Part shown: positions 47,001-53,507 of the stretch, piece after piece | Numbering within the stretch: position 1 is the first letter of the stretch | How the letters are laid out: the number at the start of each line of letters is the position of its first letter | DNA from: Symsagittifera roscoffensis | Taxonomy: Eukaryota > Xenacoelomorpha > Acoela > Convolutidae | DNA: 60,000 nucleotides | Assembly (NCBI RefSeq): GCF_963678635.1 | Contig: NC_087062.1 | Span: forward strand, 59,166,129 to 59,226,128 | Direction of reading: 5' to 3' | Made by a program: the position numbers and the translations under genes | The notes under the pieces: model-generated | Databases searched by the model: none | Told to the model about the DNA's origin: nothing | Seen by the model: the letters and a program-made list of their open reading frames with translations, nothing else

Positions 47001-47109
47001 TTCTCCACATGTCTCGATCTTCCTCCATCTGGAGCATACTTTTGGTCATCTCGTCCAGCTCCTTCTTCGTACTTTCCAGTTCATCGTTCATCTCATCCAG
47101 ATCTTGCAT
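44068..47109 (-). CDS. ORF2 segment (1,013 aa): coiled coil, SGNH hydrolase domain, second SGNH-like domain
   Basis: Residues 1-70 form a Glu/Lys-rich coiled coil. Residues about 243-425 are an SGNH/GDSL-type domain: ILGDS (Ser251, block I), AFGGATI (about 269-275, block II Gly), VGTND (297-301, Asn300, block III) and TTDGIHF (Asp394 and His397, block V), all four blocks in order and sensibly spaced. Residues about 705-930 look like a second, degenerate version: VLANSEF (Ser715), FAGINDH (Asn765) and IDDDH (Asp916, His919). Between them lies an Arg/Ser-rich linker with a tandem SDTR repeat (12-base units at 45,563-45,586). SGNH enzymes are esterases or lipases; the substrate here is unknown. 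Coding continues upstream in phase and joins the 150-residue segment by a frameshift near 47,136. Confidence 0.8.
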   Translation of the reverse strand: MQDLDEMNDELESTKKELDEMTKSMLQMEEDRDMWRKLFEDCNKKQGQEIERLRQDYKERSEQMALTTAVEKVIPARNFPRGQSPMELLTPREMSQTTETRLPSETIRVTIPDPSDTLGDPVVEQTVRKLIETAGRLVANKNAPGSGVTAPYGTIDDTGRVRLSQTVISQGISDVTPLMGSSRAPERRIRKMPAKKVSRIIDVQKNNQLKHNFTGVPETDPRACINRATWSPAVSLQQPPLGTSHLILGDSLVRVLSNLRPSWVTTVMAFGGATIAQLYRMVELMNPGRIPNVMILVGTNDISRGSDEQEALWESMMVCLFTTLWQKFNCAVLTVCTVPMNTRSLTASGRRHNEGVVRWNNILRNLASRNAGRMILMDIEHELRAMDQARLTTDGIHFDSIEGQAWLNRVFQERLDELEAELFDTGVLKEEGTVSDAVITTFVPPSLETRLGTVPAVTNYRQQSSSEPGQRIDVQDRLGEAPMRRTIHPRRRIGPVNPIEETAGVSRSDTRSDTRSETTSTSREERRPGRGSLMWSRPIPSPWHVYKDELMKLDLQRVSFIEDVRRMLNGATLSVSRLYSITCVDWLIAASINFSSTTALRFADLEGLPSNNTMGPVNARPLQDVRLNHDEGNREERPGRFLVTRAPIGQHVKMFRQVSSPPGHVKERIYPKLVNQDGDAQRYGGLKAIKKDETIFAAYDKAEMRKAKIMVLANSEFVYTSKSLFWPDVMLAAVDLNLLQSISLAIGVQRQTGMNPITIVFAGINDHLHSRGFLSRLRDPTTAENAVWPAIKDILESMGEVVDATKEGSFTKVTPRIVFALSPGYAHLPDGLKFVYAIVTLLSERKYDVIISAPNRMIEMENLRPLKAELPAVWSDISNAMRGFKDHALHMLVLDEVLGLELSNFSRQLKLKPGIDDDHRVIAAMSNDLWFRAMEVTGENTRRKNSLETRAHLEAMVLRTKPEANQWLHLNTRVAALGADAFEQGPVMITKIHAYLLKEVNLAENAGERPLNL

Positions 47110-47135
47110 GGTTTGGTTCGTCTGAACCTTCTGTC

Positions 47136-47588
47136 CTACTTTCGCCCTTTTGGTGGCACAGCTGCTCTCAGTGGTGAACCAGACGAGGCCGCCTCGCTGT
47201 TCATCTCCTGATGCATTCTCGTCAGCCCAGGTTTGAGCTTGGAGGGCATAGGCATCTCACCTGGTTGGTAGGTCCTAGAACTTCCCAATCCAGGCTCATT
47301 CGCCAAGTCACTCCCTGAGAGAGCCCCGTTTCTCCACCGCATCACTCTCATGTTCGGACGGTCTAGTACTCCCCTTTCTCCATATGCTGCCATCAACAGG
47401 ACTTCCGTGGGGCGGTCCTCACGGTTGTCATGCCCCAAGATGTTGATCAGGGCGGTCAGCAACATGACTACCTCTGGGTCCTCCAGAGCGAAGTCTCGTT
47501 CCATCAGCCGACGATAGATCGCATCTACCCCTGGTCCCACATATGCCTCTGCCAGGTCCATCGATTCATCCAAGTTGAAGTTATCCAT
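47136..47588 (-). CDS. ORF2 N-terminal segment (150 aa)
   Basis: Begins with a real ATG (MDNFNLDESMDLAEAYVG), the first after a 0.4 kb non-coding spacer, and is the best candidate for the start of ORF2. The first 75 residues look helical (VVMLLTALINILGHD); the rest is Pro/Ser/Gly-rich. It ends at a TAG, while the adjacent phase runs on into the coiled coil of the next segment (KVGQKVQTNQTMQDLDEM). So a one- or two-base change near 47,136 probably broke one frame. No signal peptide is visible, which argues against an envelope glycoprotein. Confidence 0.65.
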   Translation of the reverse strand: MDNFNLDESMDLAEAYVGPGVDAIYRRLMERDFALEDPEVVMLLTALINILGHDNREDRPTEVLLMAAYGERGVLDRPNMRVMRWRNGALSGSDLANEPGLGSSRTYQPGEMPMPSKLKPGLTRMHQEMNSEAASSGSPLRAAVPPKGRK

Positions 47589-48006
47589 TCTATTCTTTCA
47601 AGTTCGATTCGGTTTTGATTCAAAGATTTGACTCAAGTGAGTAATTAAATGATCAATCAGGATCTAGAAAAGAGGTTACGAATATCACACTTGTCAGTTC
47701 CATCTTAACATATATCGCTAAAATGCTAAAATTTGCTTAAAAACAGTTCAGATAAAAAGATATTTATTCTAAAATTTATTAAAATCAATCGGTCTCTAAA
47801 ATTTTGGAATGCGACCTAAGATTGGACAGTCCAAACTTTGGATCTATTCCTAAGATCGTCATTCAGTTGTTCATGGTCACTAACCCCTACTTACCCATGA
47901 TCTTAATAACCTAACACATAACATAACATAACATAACATAACATAACACACATATCACATATTACATACAACTTAGTCTTTGGCCTAACACCCTCTCGCA
48001 CGTCAC
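47589..48006 (-). promoter_or_regulatory. Non-coding spacer between ORF1 and ORF2
   Basis: AT-rich and free of long frames, unlike both flanks. It holds a short ACATA tandem tract (47,916-47,948) and, on the minus strand, a pyrimidine-rich stretch ending CTCTTTTCTAG (AG at about 47,665-47,664), a plausible splice acceptor for a subgenomic ORF2 message. An internal promoter is the alternative. Neither is demonstrated. Confidence 0.35.
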
Positions 48007-49227
48007 TCAGCCTATACTTAAGTAATATTTCTTATGTAGATATACTTGTATATTCGTATCAGAGAATATCACGTGTACAAGCGCGTACAATTCCCGAGGA
48101 TGCAGTCTTCCTCTGTTCGGATCGTACACTGGAAGCGAAAGCTCCTTCACGTCCATTTCCAACAGGAAGTCCCTCAGCCTCGTCAAGGACAAGACTAGGT
48201 TCTCTGGGTCCACGTGCTGCTTCTCCGTTGCCCTCGTCACCAAGAAGCATAGGTATTTTCCCGGTATCTGTGACGCCGCCGGAGCTAAGGCCGCTACGCC
48301 CCCTATCCCTGGTCTTTGCTTCCAAAGGAATTCCACGTTTTTGTATTCTCTCCTAAAGTCTGCCGCTACCGCTGTCCTAAAACTCATGTCTGCTGTGATT
48401 GCTATCGCACATGTTCTATTTGTGAGTATGAACTCACTGTCTGTTAGTATTATGTTACTTGAATATTCATTTGGTAAGTTAAAATTTGACTCAACTACCC
48501 TGCCTATGTCAGGTTTCTTAGGTTCTTCGCCTGTTTCTGCTTCTAAGTCTCCTGTTTCTCTTGCTACTCTTAATTTTTTTATTATCAAGTTTTCAGTGTG
48601 GGTAAGTCCTACCCCCACTCCCCGGACAAAAATATCCATCGACGTCCCCGTCGATCGCATACCGGGTATCAAGTCGAGATTAGAAGCTGGAATGAGTAGT
48701 CGTCCTTCCTGGGCAGCCCAGGAAGGATCATCTCGTTCGGTCTTGATGTATTTCATGCTTTCACGATCTACGTCTTGAATCGTGACGCTGGTCTCCTCAG
48801 GATCTGAGGTCGTTTCATTCAGCCACTCTACCACACGCAGGTTCGTCAAGTCTTGTTCATATGACTGCTGTTGCTCGTCATCGAATTCTACCTCGGGTTT
48901 CGACCAGTCGTCAACCCACTCATCGTCGTGATCATCGACTATGTCAATGTCTTGTGACACAGTTATTTCCTCTAGACCCACTACTTCCTCCACTATCTTC
49001 TTCAGATCTATCGTATCCACTACAAAGTCGTCACCATAAGGATTGTATTTCTTTCTTGGTCTCGTCCCGTCCTTCTGACGAGTCTGTATCGTGAACGGAA
49101 GATCCGGTTCCAAGTTCTCGGGAACCTCTATCTGTTCGAGATCCTGCCAATCTTCCTCTGCGTAGGGTAAGGTTTCATCGTCCGCTTCGATATCTTCGTT
49201 TGGATCCAGGTCCAGCGGTGTGTCCGT
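48007..49227 (-). CDS. C-terminal part of ORF1 polyprotein with a macro-like domain
   Basis: The 368-residue frame opens at a TTG (49,113), but the phase is open back to a TGA at 49,228 that separates it from the integrase C terminus in the same phase. I therefore read it as the end of Pol. Residues 40-130 are acidic and probably disordered. Residues about 221-360 resemble a Poa1-type macro (ADP-ribose-binding) domain: CAIAITADMSF..AVAADFRREY, then YLCFLVTRATEKQ, then ENLVLSLTRLRDFLLEM, then VKELSLPVYDPNRGRL and a final VHVIFSDTNIQVYLH strand. The usual Gly-rich catalytic loop after the Pro is replaced by YDPNRG, so activity is doubtful. Macro domains bind or hydrolyse ADP-ribose derivatives. 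I know of them in RNA-virus replicases, not as a standard retroelement part. Confidence 0.6.
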   Translation of the reverse strand, partial: TDTPLDLDPNEDIEADDETLPYAEEDWQDLEQIEVPENLEPDLPFTIQTRQKDGTRPRKKYNPYGDDFVVDTIDLKKIVEEVVGLEEITVSQDIDIVDDHDDEWVDDWSKPEVEFDDEQQQSYEQDLTNLRVVEWLNETTSDPEETSVTIQDVDRESMKYIKTERDDPSWAAQEGRLLIPASNLDLIPGMRSTGTSMDIFVRGVGVGLTHTENLIIKKLRVARETGDLEAETGEEPKKPDIGRVVESNFNLPNEYSSNIILTDSEFILTNRTCAIAITADMSFRTAVAADFRREYKNVEFLWKQRPGIGGVAALAPAASQIPGKYLCFLVTRATEKQHVDPENLVLSLTRLRDFLLEMDVKELSLPVYDPNRGRLHPRELYALVHVIFSDTNIQVYLHKKYYLSIG

Positions 49228-49566
49228 TCATTCCTCCACGACCTCGTTTCCATCGTTCTTCTCCCTGGTGCCCTTCTCGTTGACCTCACAAGCAGGATCC
49301 ATCATTAGATAATCCCCTTCTTCCATGTCCGCAGGTATACACCAGTCTTCTGTCGATGGATTGTGTGGCTTGATGTTCTCGTAGTGGGTGGCTCGGCCAG
49401 TACTCAGTCTGAAAAAGCGTCCCTCCTGGTGCACCTCTGTAATCATGAAGGGTCCCCTCCATTTTTTTAGGAGCTTTTTCGTCCCTTTCGGTGGTATAAC
49501 GTTCTGAAATACCCATATGTAGTCCCCCACCGAGTAAGCCTTTGCCCCAGCTGCTTTCTTGTCCAA
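49228..49566 (-). CDS. Integrase C-terminal region (112 aa fragment)
   Basis: Same phase as the fragment upstream, separated from it by a TAG at 49,594. AKAYSVGDYIWVFQN and KKLLKKWRGPFMITEV followed by FRLSTGRATHYENIKPH match the small SH3-like C-terminal domain found after the catalytic core of Ty3-type integrases (GDxV...KxxxxWxGPFxI). It probably binds DNA. An acidic tail follows, then TGA at 49,228-49,230, after which the phase stays open into the macro-like region. Confidence 0.8.
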   Translation of the reverse strand: MDKKAAGAKAYSVGDYIWVFQNVIPPKGTKKLLKKWRGPFMITEVHQEGRFFRLSTGRATHYENIKPHNPSTEDWCIPADMEEGDYLMMDPACEVNEKGTREKNDGNEVVEE

Positions 49567-49593
49567 TTTTTTCCTTTGCCTTGCCTGTGCTTG

Positions 49594-49836
49594 CTAAGTA
49601 TTTCGTCTACACAAATCGTTCAACTCCTGTTGGCGTCTGATCACATCCCTCACGTAGACCTGTGGGTACGTTTTCTTTCCCTCATACTCTGGGTAGAAGA
49701 AGGTTAAGGGTAAAGACTTTTCGTGTCCAGTTAGCATCATGTGTGGACTGACTCCGGTGGTGGAGTGTTGCGTGCTGTTATATGCTCCCATCACCTGTGG
49801 AAGGTATCTGTCCCAATCTGGAACAACCTGGAACAA
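49594..49836 (-). CDS. Integrase core, C-terminal part (80 aa fragment)
   Basis: Contains DWDRYLPQVMGAYNSTQHST followed by TGVSPHMMLTG, the typical region after the catalytic Glu in Ty3-type integrases (the N-x-x-x-H-x-x-T-G-x-x-P-x-x-x-x-x-G pattern). It is separated by a frameshift near 49,840 from the previous fragment and ends with an in-frame TAG. A short duplication of CTGGAACAAC near 49,818-49,832 lies at the frameshift and is a likely cause. Confidence 0.8.
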   Translation of the reverse strand: MFQVVPDWDRYLPQVMGAYNSTQHSTTGVSPHMMLTGHEKSLPLTFFYPEYEGKKTYPQVYVRDVIRRQQELNDLCRRNT

Positions 49837-49863
49837 TATACTCTCAGCATCGACACTAACGGC

Positions 49864-50250
49864 CTATTCTGTCTTTCCACTAAGCCATTCGTCTGAGAGT
49901 GGTATGTCGTGGAGTGAGCCTGAGCGACCTGTGAGCGTCTCATAAGCTCTTTCGAAAGCTGGTCCATTATCCGATTGAAACGTCATCGGACAGCCATGTC
50001 TCGCTATCCACGTATTGATCAGGTGATCGCATGTCTCCTCCGCCGAGGCAGTTATGCAGGGCACGGCCTCTGCATACTTCGTAAAATGATCTATCATGAC
50101 CAACACCTGATTATAACCACTGTCTGTCATGCATATCTTCTGGTGATCTATCTGCACCACCTCATTGAATTCACACGACTCGATCGATTGTAAAGGAAAT
50201 CGCAAATTCCTTGGATCCTTGACCTGCTGGCATGACAGACATGCTGTTAC
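49864..50250 (-). CDS. Integrase zinc-finger end and catalytic core (fragment)
   Basis: The same phase as the RT/RNase H frame, resuming after a TGA at 50,251 that falls inside the HHCC zinc finger. The two His are upstream (SHDQMGHQG) and the CLSCQ pair is in this piece. The core shows VVQIDH (first catalytic Asp) and FQSDNG (second Asp). The catalytic Glu (NGLVERQN) is present in the DNA near 49,880 but in another phase, because of a frameshift between about 49,960 and 49,990. Homologous DDE integrases insert the cDNA. This copy cannot make one. Confidence 0.85.
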   Translation of the reverse strand, partial: VTACLSCQQVKDPRNLRFPLQSIESCEFNEVVQIDHQKICMTDSGYNQVLVMIDHFTKYAEAVPCITASAEETCDHLINTWIARHGCPMTFQSDNGPAFERAYETLTGRSGSLHDIPLSDEWLSGKTE

Positions 50251-52917
50251 TCACTTCTCGCATGCCTTTTTCATTCCAGGCCACTCAAAGCGCTTCAGGA
50301 TCCTCTGATATACTTTGTCGATCCCCTGATGGCCCATCTGATCATGTGACCTGAACAGTAGTTCTGTCTGATAGAGTTGCGGTAACACTATCGCGTTATA
50401 CTTGTATAGGACTCTGTCTTCCTCTCTTCTTTTGCAAGCCACGATCCCGTCCTTGTTCAAATATAACCTCCCTTCCTTCTGCATGAAGTACTGTCTCAGG
50501 ATACGATAACTATCTTCCTCGAGGTCCCCTTTATCCGGAGAACCATTCTCGATCCACCTTTTCAGGTTGCTTGTCATGCGATCATTTCTCTGCGCCCTGA
50601 GAAAATCCGAGAGTCTGTATCTCGCCTTCAAGTACGTCTTCATGACCCTCATCTGACTATTCAGCTCATTAGGCTGGTGTGTGTCATCTTCCATCTTAAC
50701 GCACCAAATCTTCGCCAACGGCTGTTTTTCTTGTTTAAACGGCTGAAGATCAGTCCTGACTACCTCTTTCTGCGGCAACAGACTTATCGAACGTTTCGAT
50801 ACCGCTATTGTCTCCAAGTCATCCGCTGCGTTGTCAAAGACTCTTTCGCTTGGTATAAGGTAGCGATCGCTGTCAGGATCCTGGTACACCTCTCTGTCCA
50901 GATCCCTTGCCCGAGTTTCCACTAGTAGTGTGTGGATCGCTAGTTCGGACAGTTCTGATCCCGAGCTCGAGTTCCTGTCTGAATAGGTATCCATTCCTGA
51001 GTTCCGGGAATTGTCATCCGTTGAAAAGTTTGTGCTGGAGACTGCACGCTCCTCCAGATCATGTCTGTGCCTTCTTCGCATCCATCTGAACTCCCCGGAC
51101 AAAACCTTGTTCTCTAGGTCCTGTTTCTCATCAGGAATTTTTTCGTCTATCTCAGACTCCCCGGACAAACTTTCTTGTTCCGGGTGTTGATCTTGTGCTC
51201 GCTGGTTCTTCTCATCATTCGTCTCCCCGGACAAATAATCTTGCAGCAGATTTTGTTCTAACTTTTCACCTTCCTTATCCTGGTCCACAAAGGTGACGGT
51301 TTTCTTTCGCCTGCTGCTCCTCTGTTCTTTCTGTCCGTAAGAAGTACTATTTAAAATCTCGTGGGGTATTGAGGATACTAGTTGCTGAACTATTGTCCTA
51401 CAATCCCTCTCGTTCTCTGCGTGCTGTCGTCTGGACGGCATGATCTTCACCTTCTCACTGACTGTTAGCGATGCCACTGCTGCTGTCCACTCGGGGTCAT
51501 CTCCGGTCACTTCTCTTTCTAACAATCCACCCAGCATCCGCATCACTTGCGGTGTGACCTGCACCGTTTTATCCAATAATGAGAGGGCTTTCTCTACAGG
51601 CAACTCAGGATGCCCTGGAATTGGATTTCCAGATTTATCCAACCATCTCGTTAAGGGAAGCGATTCATAAGTTTCTTCGTCTAGAAACGAGAATCCCTCC
51701 TTTATTTCCGCCTGATTGGTCTGATTCTGCTCCAATCTTTCATACAATTCAGTTTTCTTGCTGAGGCTGTCAGCATTCTGGTGTTTATCACGCATCCTAT
51801 GTTCGATTATCATATGGTAGCCATCGCATATTACTATCCATCTACCAATATAACTCTGATCCATCGAGTAGGTCTTCAGCCAGGATAACGCTCTGTTGTC
51901 CACGCGTAACTTGAAGGGAGCGCTCCCCAAGTATTCACGGTACTTTTCCACGAAGGTGACTACTGCAAACATTTCTGCTTTTGGTGCGCCATATTTCATC
52001 TCTGTGTCACTCAAGACCTTGCTGCCGTATGCAATGGGACGGAGAACTGTTCTTCCGTTCCATTCTTGCTCTTGATGCAATATTCCTGAGATGGCCACTA
52101 CCGATGCGTCTGTGTCAAGAACATACATGCCCTTTTCTGTAGGCATGCCTAGTACTGGCGCTTCGTACAGTTCCCGCTTTATGTTCTCGAAAGCAACCTG
52201 CGCCTCATCGTTCCATTCGAACTTTTCCCCCTTGTTGCGCATCAGCTTCTGCATCGGATACACGTTGTCCGCATATCCTTTTATGAATTCCCGGTAGTAA
52301 TTGGCAAACCCTAGGAAGCTCAGGAGCTGTGTGTCCGTTCTGGGAGCTTTCCATGTCAACACTGCTTCCACTGCTTCCGGGTCCGGCCTCACACCATGCC
52401 TATCCACCATTCTTCCCAGGTACTTTATCGAATCCCTAAGGATTTCACATTTCGATGGTTTGCACTTCAATCCTGCTCTTTTCATGCATCCAAAGACCTC
52501 ATCGAGCCTATCCATGTGGTCTTCCAGGGTCGGTGTCGCTATGACTACGTCATCCACGTAACACATCACGAGATTCCCGTACTTCTTGGTCACTCTCGTC
52601 AAAGCCTGAGCCATCAGTCTTTGAAAAGTGGCCGTTGCATTGCACAAGCCGAAGGGCATCCTATTCCACTGGTACAATCCCAATTCGCACGCGAATCCGG
52701 TTTTCTCTCTGTCCTTCTTCCGCAGAGGGACCTGCCAGAAGGCAGAACCTAAGTCCAATGTGGTGAAGAACTTGGCATCGCCAAGCTTAGATAGGCTCTC
52801 GTCTATTCGCGGTATCGGGTAAGCATCTTTTATCGTTACCGCGTTCAAGTAACGAAAGTCGCAACAAAATCTAAGCTGCCCCCTTTCTTTTTCGCCATTA
52901 CTACTCCGCAAGCCCAT
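50251..52917 (-). CDS. Reverse transcriptase, RNase H and integrase zinc-finger start (888 aa)
   Basis: Residues 14-170 carry the RT palm: LRFCCDFRYLN, TTLDLGSAF (Asp55) and CYVDDVVIA (Asp122 and Asp123). Residues about 265-390 carry RNase H: LDTDAS (Asp268), KAEMFA (Glu315), RVDNRA (Asp340) and NADSLSK (Asp383). Residues 390-760 are an unusually long, hydrophilic linker of about 370 residues with three LSGE repeats at 562, 584 and 606. Residues about 855-888 begin the integrase HHCC finger (HDQMGHQG). The frame opens at an ATG created in the wrong phase; upstream RT residues (PSKSPWACGVV-type block) lie one phase over, so a frameshift near 52,870-52,915 precedes it. It ends at TGA in the zinc finger. 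Confidence 0.95.
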   Translation of the reverse strand: MGLRSSNGEKERGQLRFCCDFRYLNAVTIKDAYPIPRIDESLSKLGDAKFFTTLDLGSAFWQVPLRKKDREKTGFACELGLYQWNRMPFGLCNATATFQRLMAQALTRVTKKYGNLVMCYVDDVVIATPTLEDHMDRLDEVFGCMKRAGLKCKPSKCEILRDSIKYLGRMVDRHGVRPDPEAVEAVLTWKAPRTDTQLLSFLGFANYYREFIKGYADNVYPMQKLMRNKGEKFEWNDEAQVAFENIKRELYEAPVLGMPTEKGMYVLDTDASVVAISGILHQEQEWNGRTVLRPIAYGSKVLSDTEMKYGAPKAEMFAVVTFVEKYREYLGSAPFKLRVDNRALSWLKTYSMDQSYIGRWIVICDGYHMIIEHRMRDKHQNADSLSKKTELYERLEQNQTNQAEIKEGFSFLDEETYESLPLTRWLDKSGNPIPGHPELPVEKALSLLDKTVQVTPQVMRMLGGLLEREVTGDDPEWTAAVASLTVSEKVKIMPSRRQHAENERDCRTIVQQLVSSIPHEILNSTSYGQKEQRSSRRKKTVTFVDQDKEGEKLEQNLLQDYLSGETNDEKNQRAQDQHPEQESLSGESEIDEKIPDEKQDLENKVLSGEFRWMRRRHRHDLEERAVSSTNFSTDDNSRNSGMDTYSDRNSSSGSELSELAIHTLLVETRARDLDREVYQDPDSDRYLIPSERVFDNAADDLETIAVSKRSISLLPQKEVVRTDLQPFKQEKQPLAKIWCVKMEDDTHQPNELNSQMRVMKTYLKARYRLSDFLRAQRNDRMTSNLKRWIENGSPDKGDLEEDSYRILRQYFMQKEGRLYLNKDGIVACKRREEDRVLYKYNAIVLPQLYQTELLFRSHDQMGHQGIDKVYQRILKRFEWPGMKKACEK
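51091..51235 (-). repeat. 66-base tandem repeat with an invariant 13-base core in the Pol linker
   Basis: TTTGTCCGGGGAG (minus strand) occurs exactly at 51,223-51,235, 51,157-51,169 and 51,091-51,103, spaced 66 and 66 bases. Each core encodes LSGE. The intervening 53 bases have diverged much more than the cores. Confidence 0.85.
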
Positions 52918-53093
52918 GGCGATTTCGAGGGTTCTATCATGTCGTATTCAAGCAACATTTCTATTTCCGCTCGGCACGCTTCCGATTTGTGTGGCGTCAT
53001 TCGCCTTGCGCCTTCCCTATGGGGAACGGCGCCCTCTTCTAGTTCGATTTCGTGTTCGATGAAATTACAGCAACCGATATCCGCCTTGTGTTT

Positions 53094-53507
53094 TTAAAAT
53101 ACATCTGCGTTCCGATTTAGGAGGTCCCGCAATTTTTCGAAATCTCTCTCACCTATTTTTCCTTTTAAATGTTCTATCTCTGGCAAAACCGGTTTGTCAG
53201 ATTCTAGTTCATATGACGAGGGGCGTTCCGGAAAATTCGAGCAGCTTGATAAGCCGTCGTCCGTTTCGCATTTCATTGAAAACAATTTATGAATAGATTT
53301 TAATTCATTAATCCTCTTTAAAATTTTATCTTTATTGGCATGATAAGGACAGTCTTTCACACTGTGTTTCTTCAAGTTTTGTGTCTCCTCATAGTCGCTC
53401 CTCATCGGTAAAGCGTAACCAAGCTTCTTTCCACGCTGGATTGAAACCGTGGTGTCCAGTGTGTTCATTAACACACTGACACACAGTCCATTTCGCGTTA
53501 CTATCAC
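53094..53507 (-). CDS. Protease-to-RT connecting segment (137 aa fragment)
   Basis: A fragment of the polyprotein between protease and RT. It overlaps the end of the protease frame in another phase, showing a frameshift near 53,505-53,540. It ends with LLNRNADVF then TAA at 53,094. Beyond the stop the same phase continues with residues typical of the region just before RT (IGCCNFIEHEIEL, then HREGARRMTPH, then EMLLEYDMIEPS), so the TAA is a nonsense change. The NADVF-to-RT arrangement is standard for Ty3-like Pol. Confidence 0.8.
   Translation of the reverse strand: MIVTRNGLCVSVLMNTLDTTVSIQRGKKLGYALPMRSDYEETQNLKKHSVKDCPYHANKDKILKRINELKSIHKLFSMKCETDDGLSSCSNFPERPSSYELESDKPVLPEIEHLKGKIGERDFEKLRDLLNRNADVF

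Noticed and set aside
47916-47948. ACATA tandem tract considered as telomere-like
   Set aside because: The unit does not match known animal telomere repeats, is only about 33 bases long and lies inside the retroelement.
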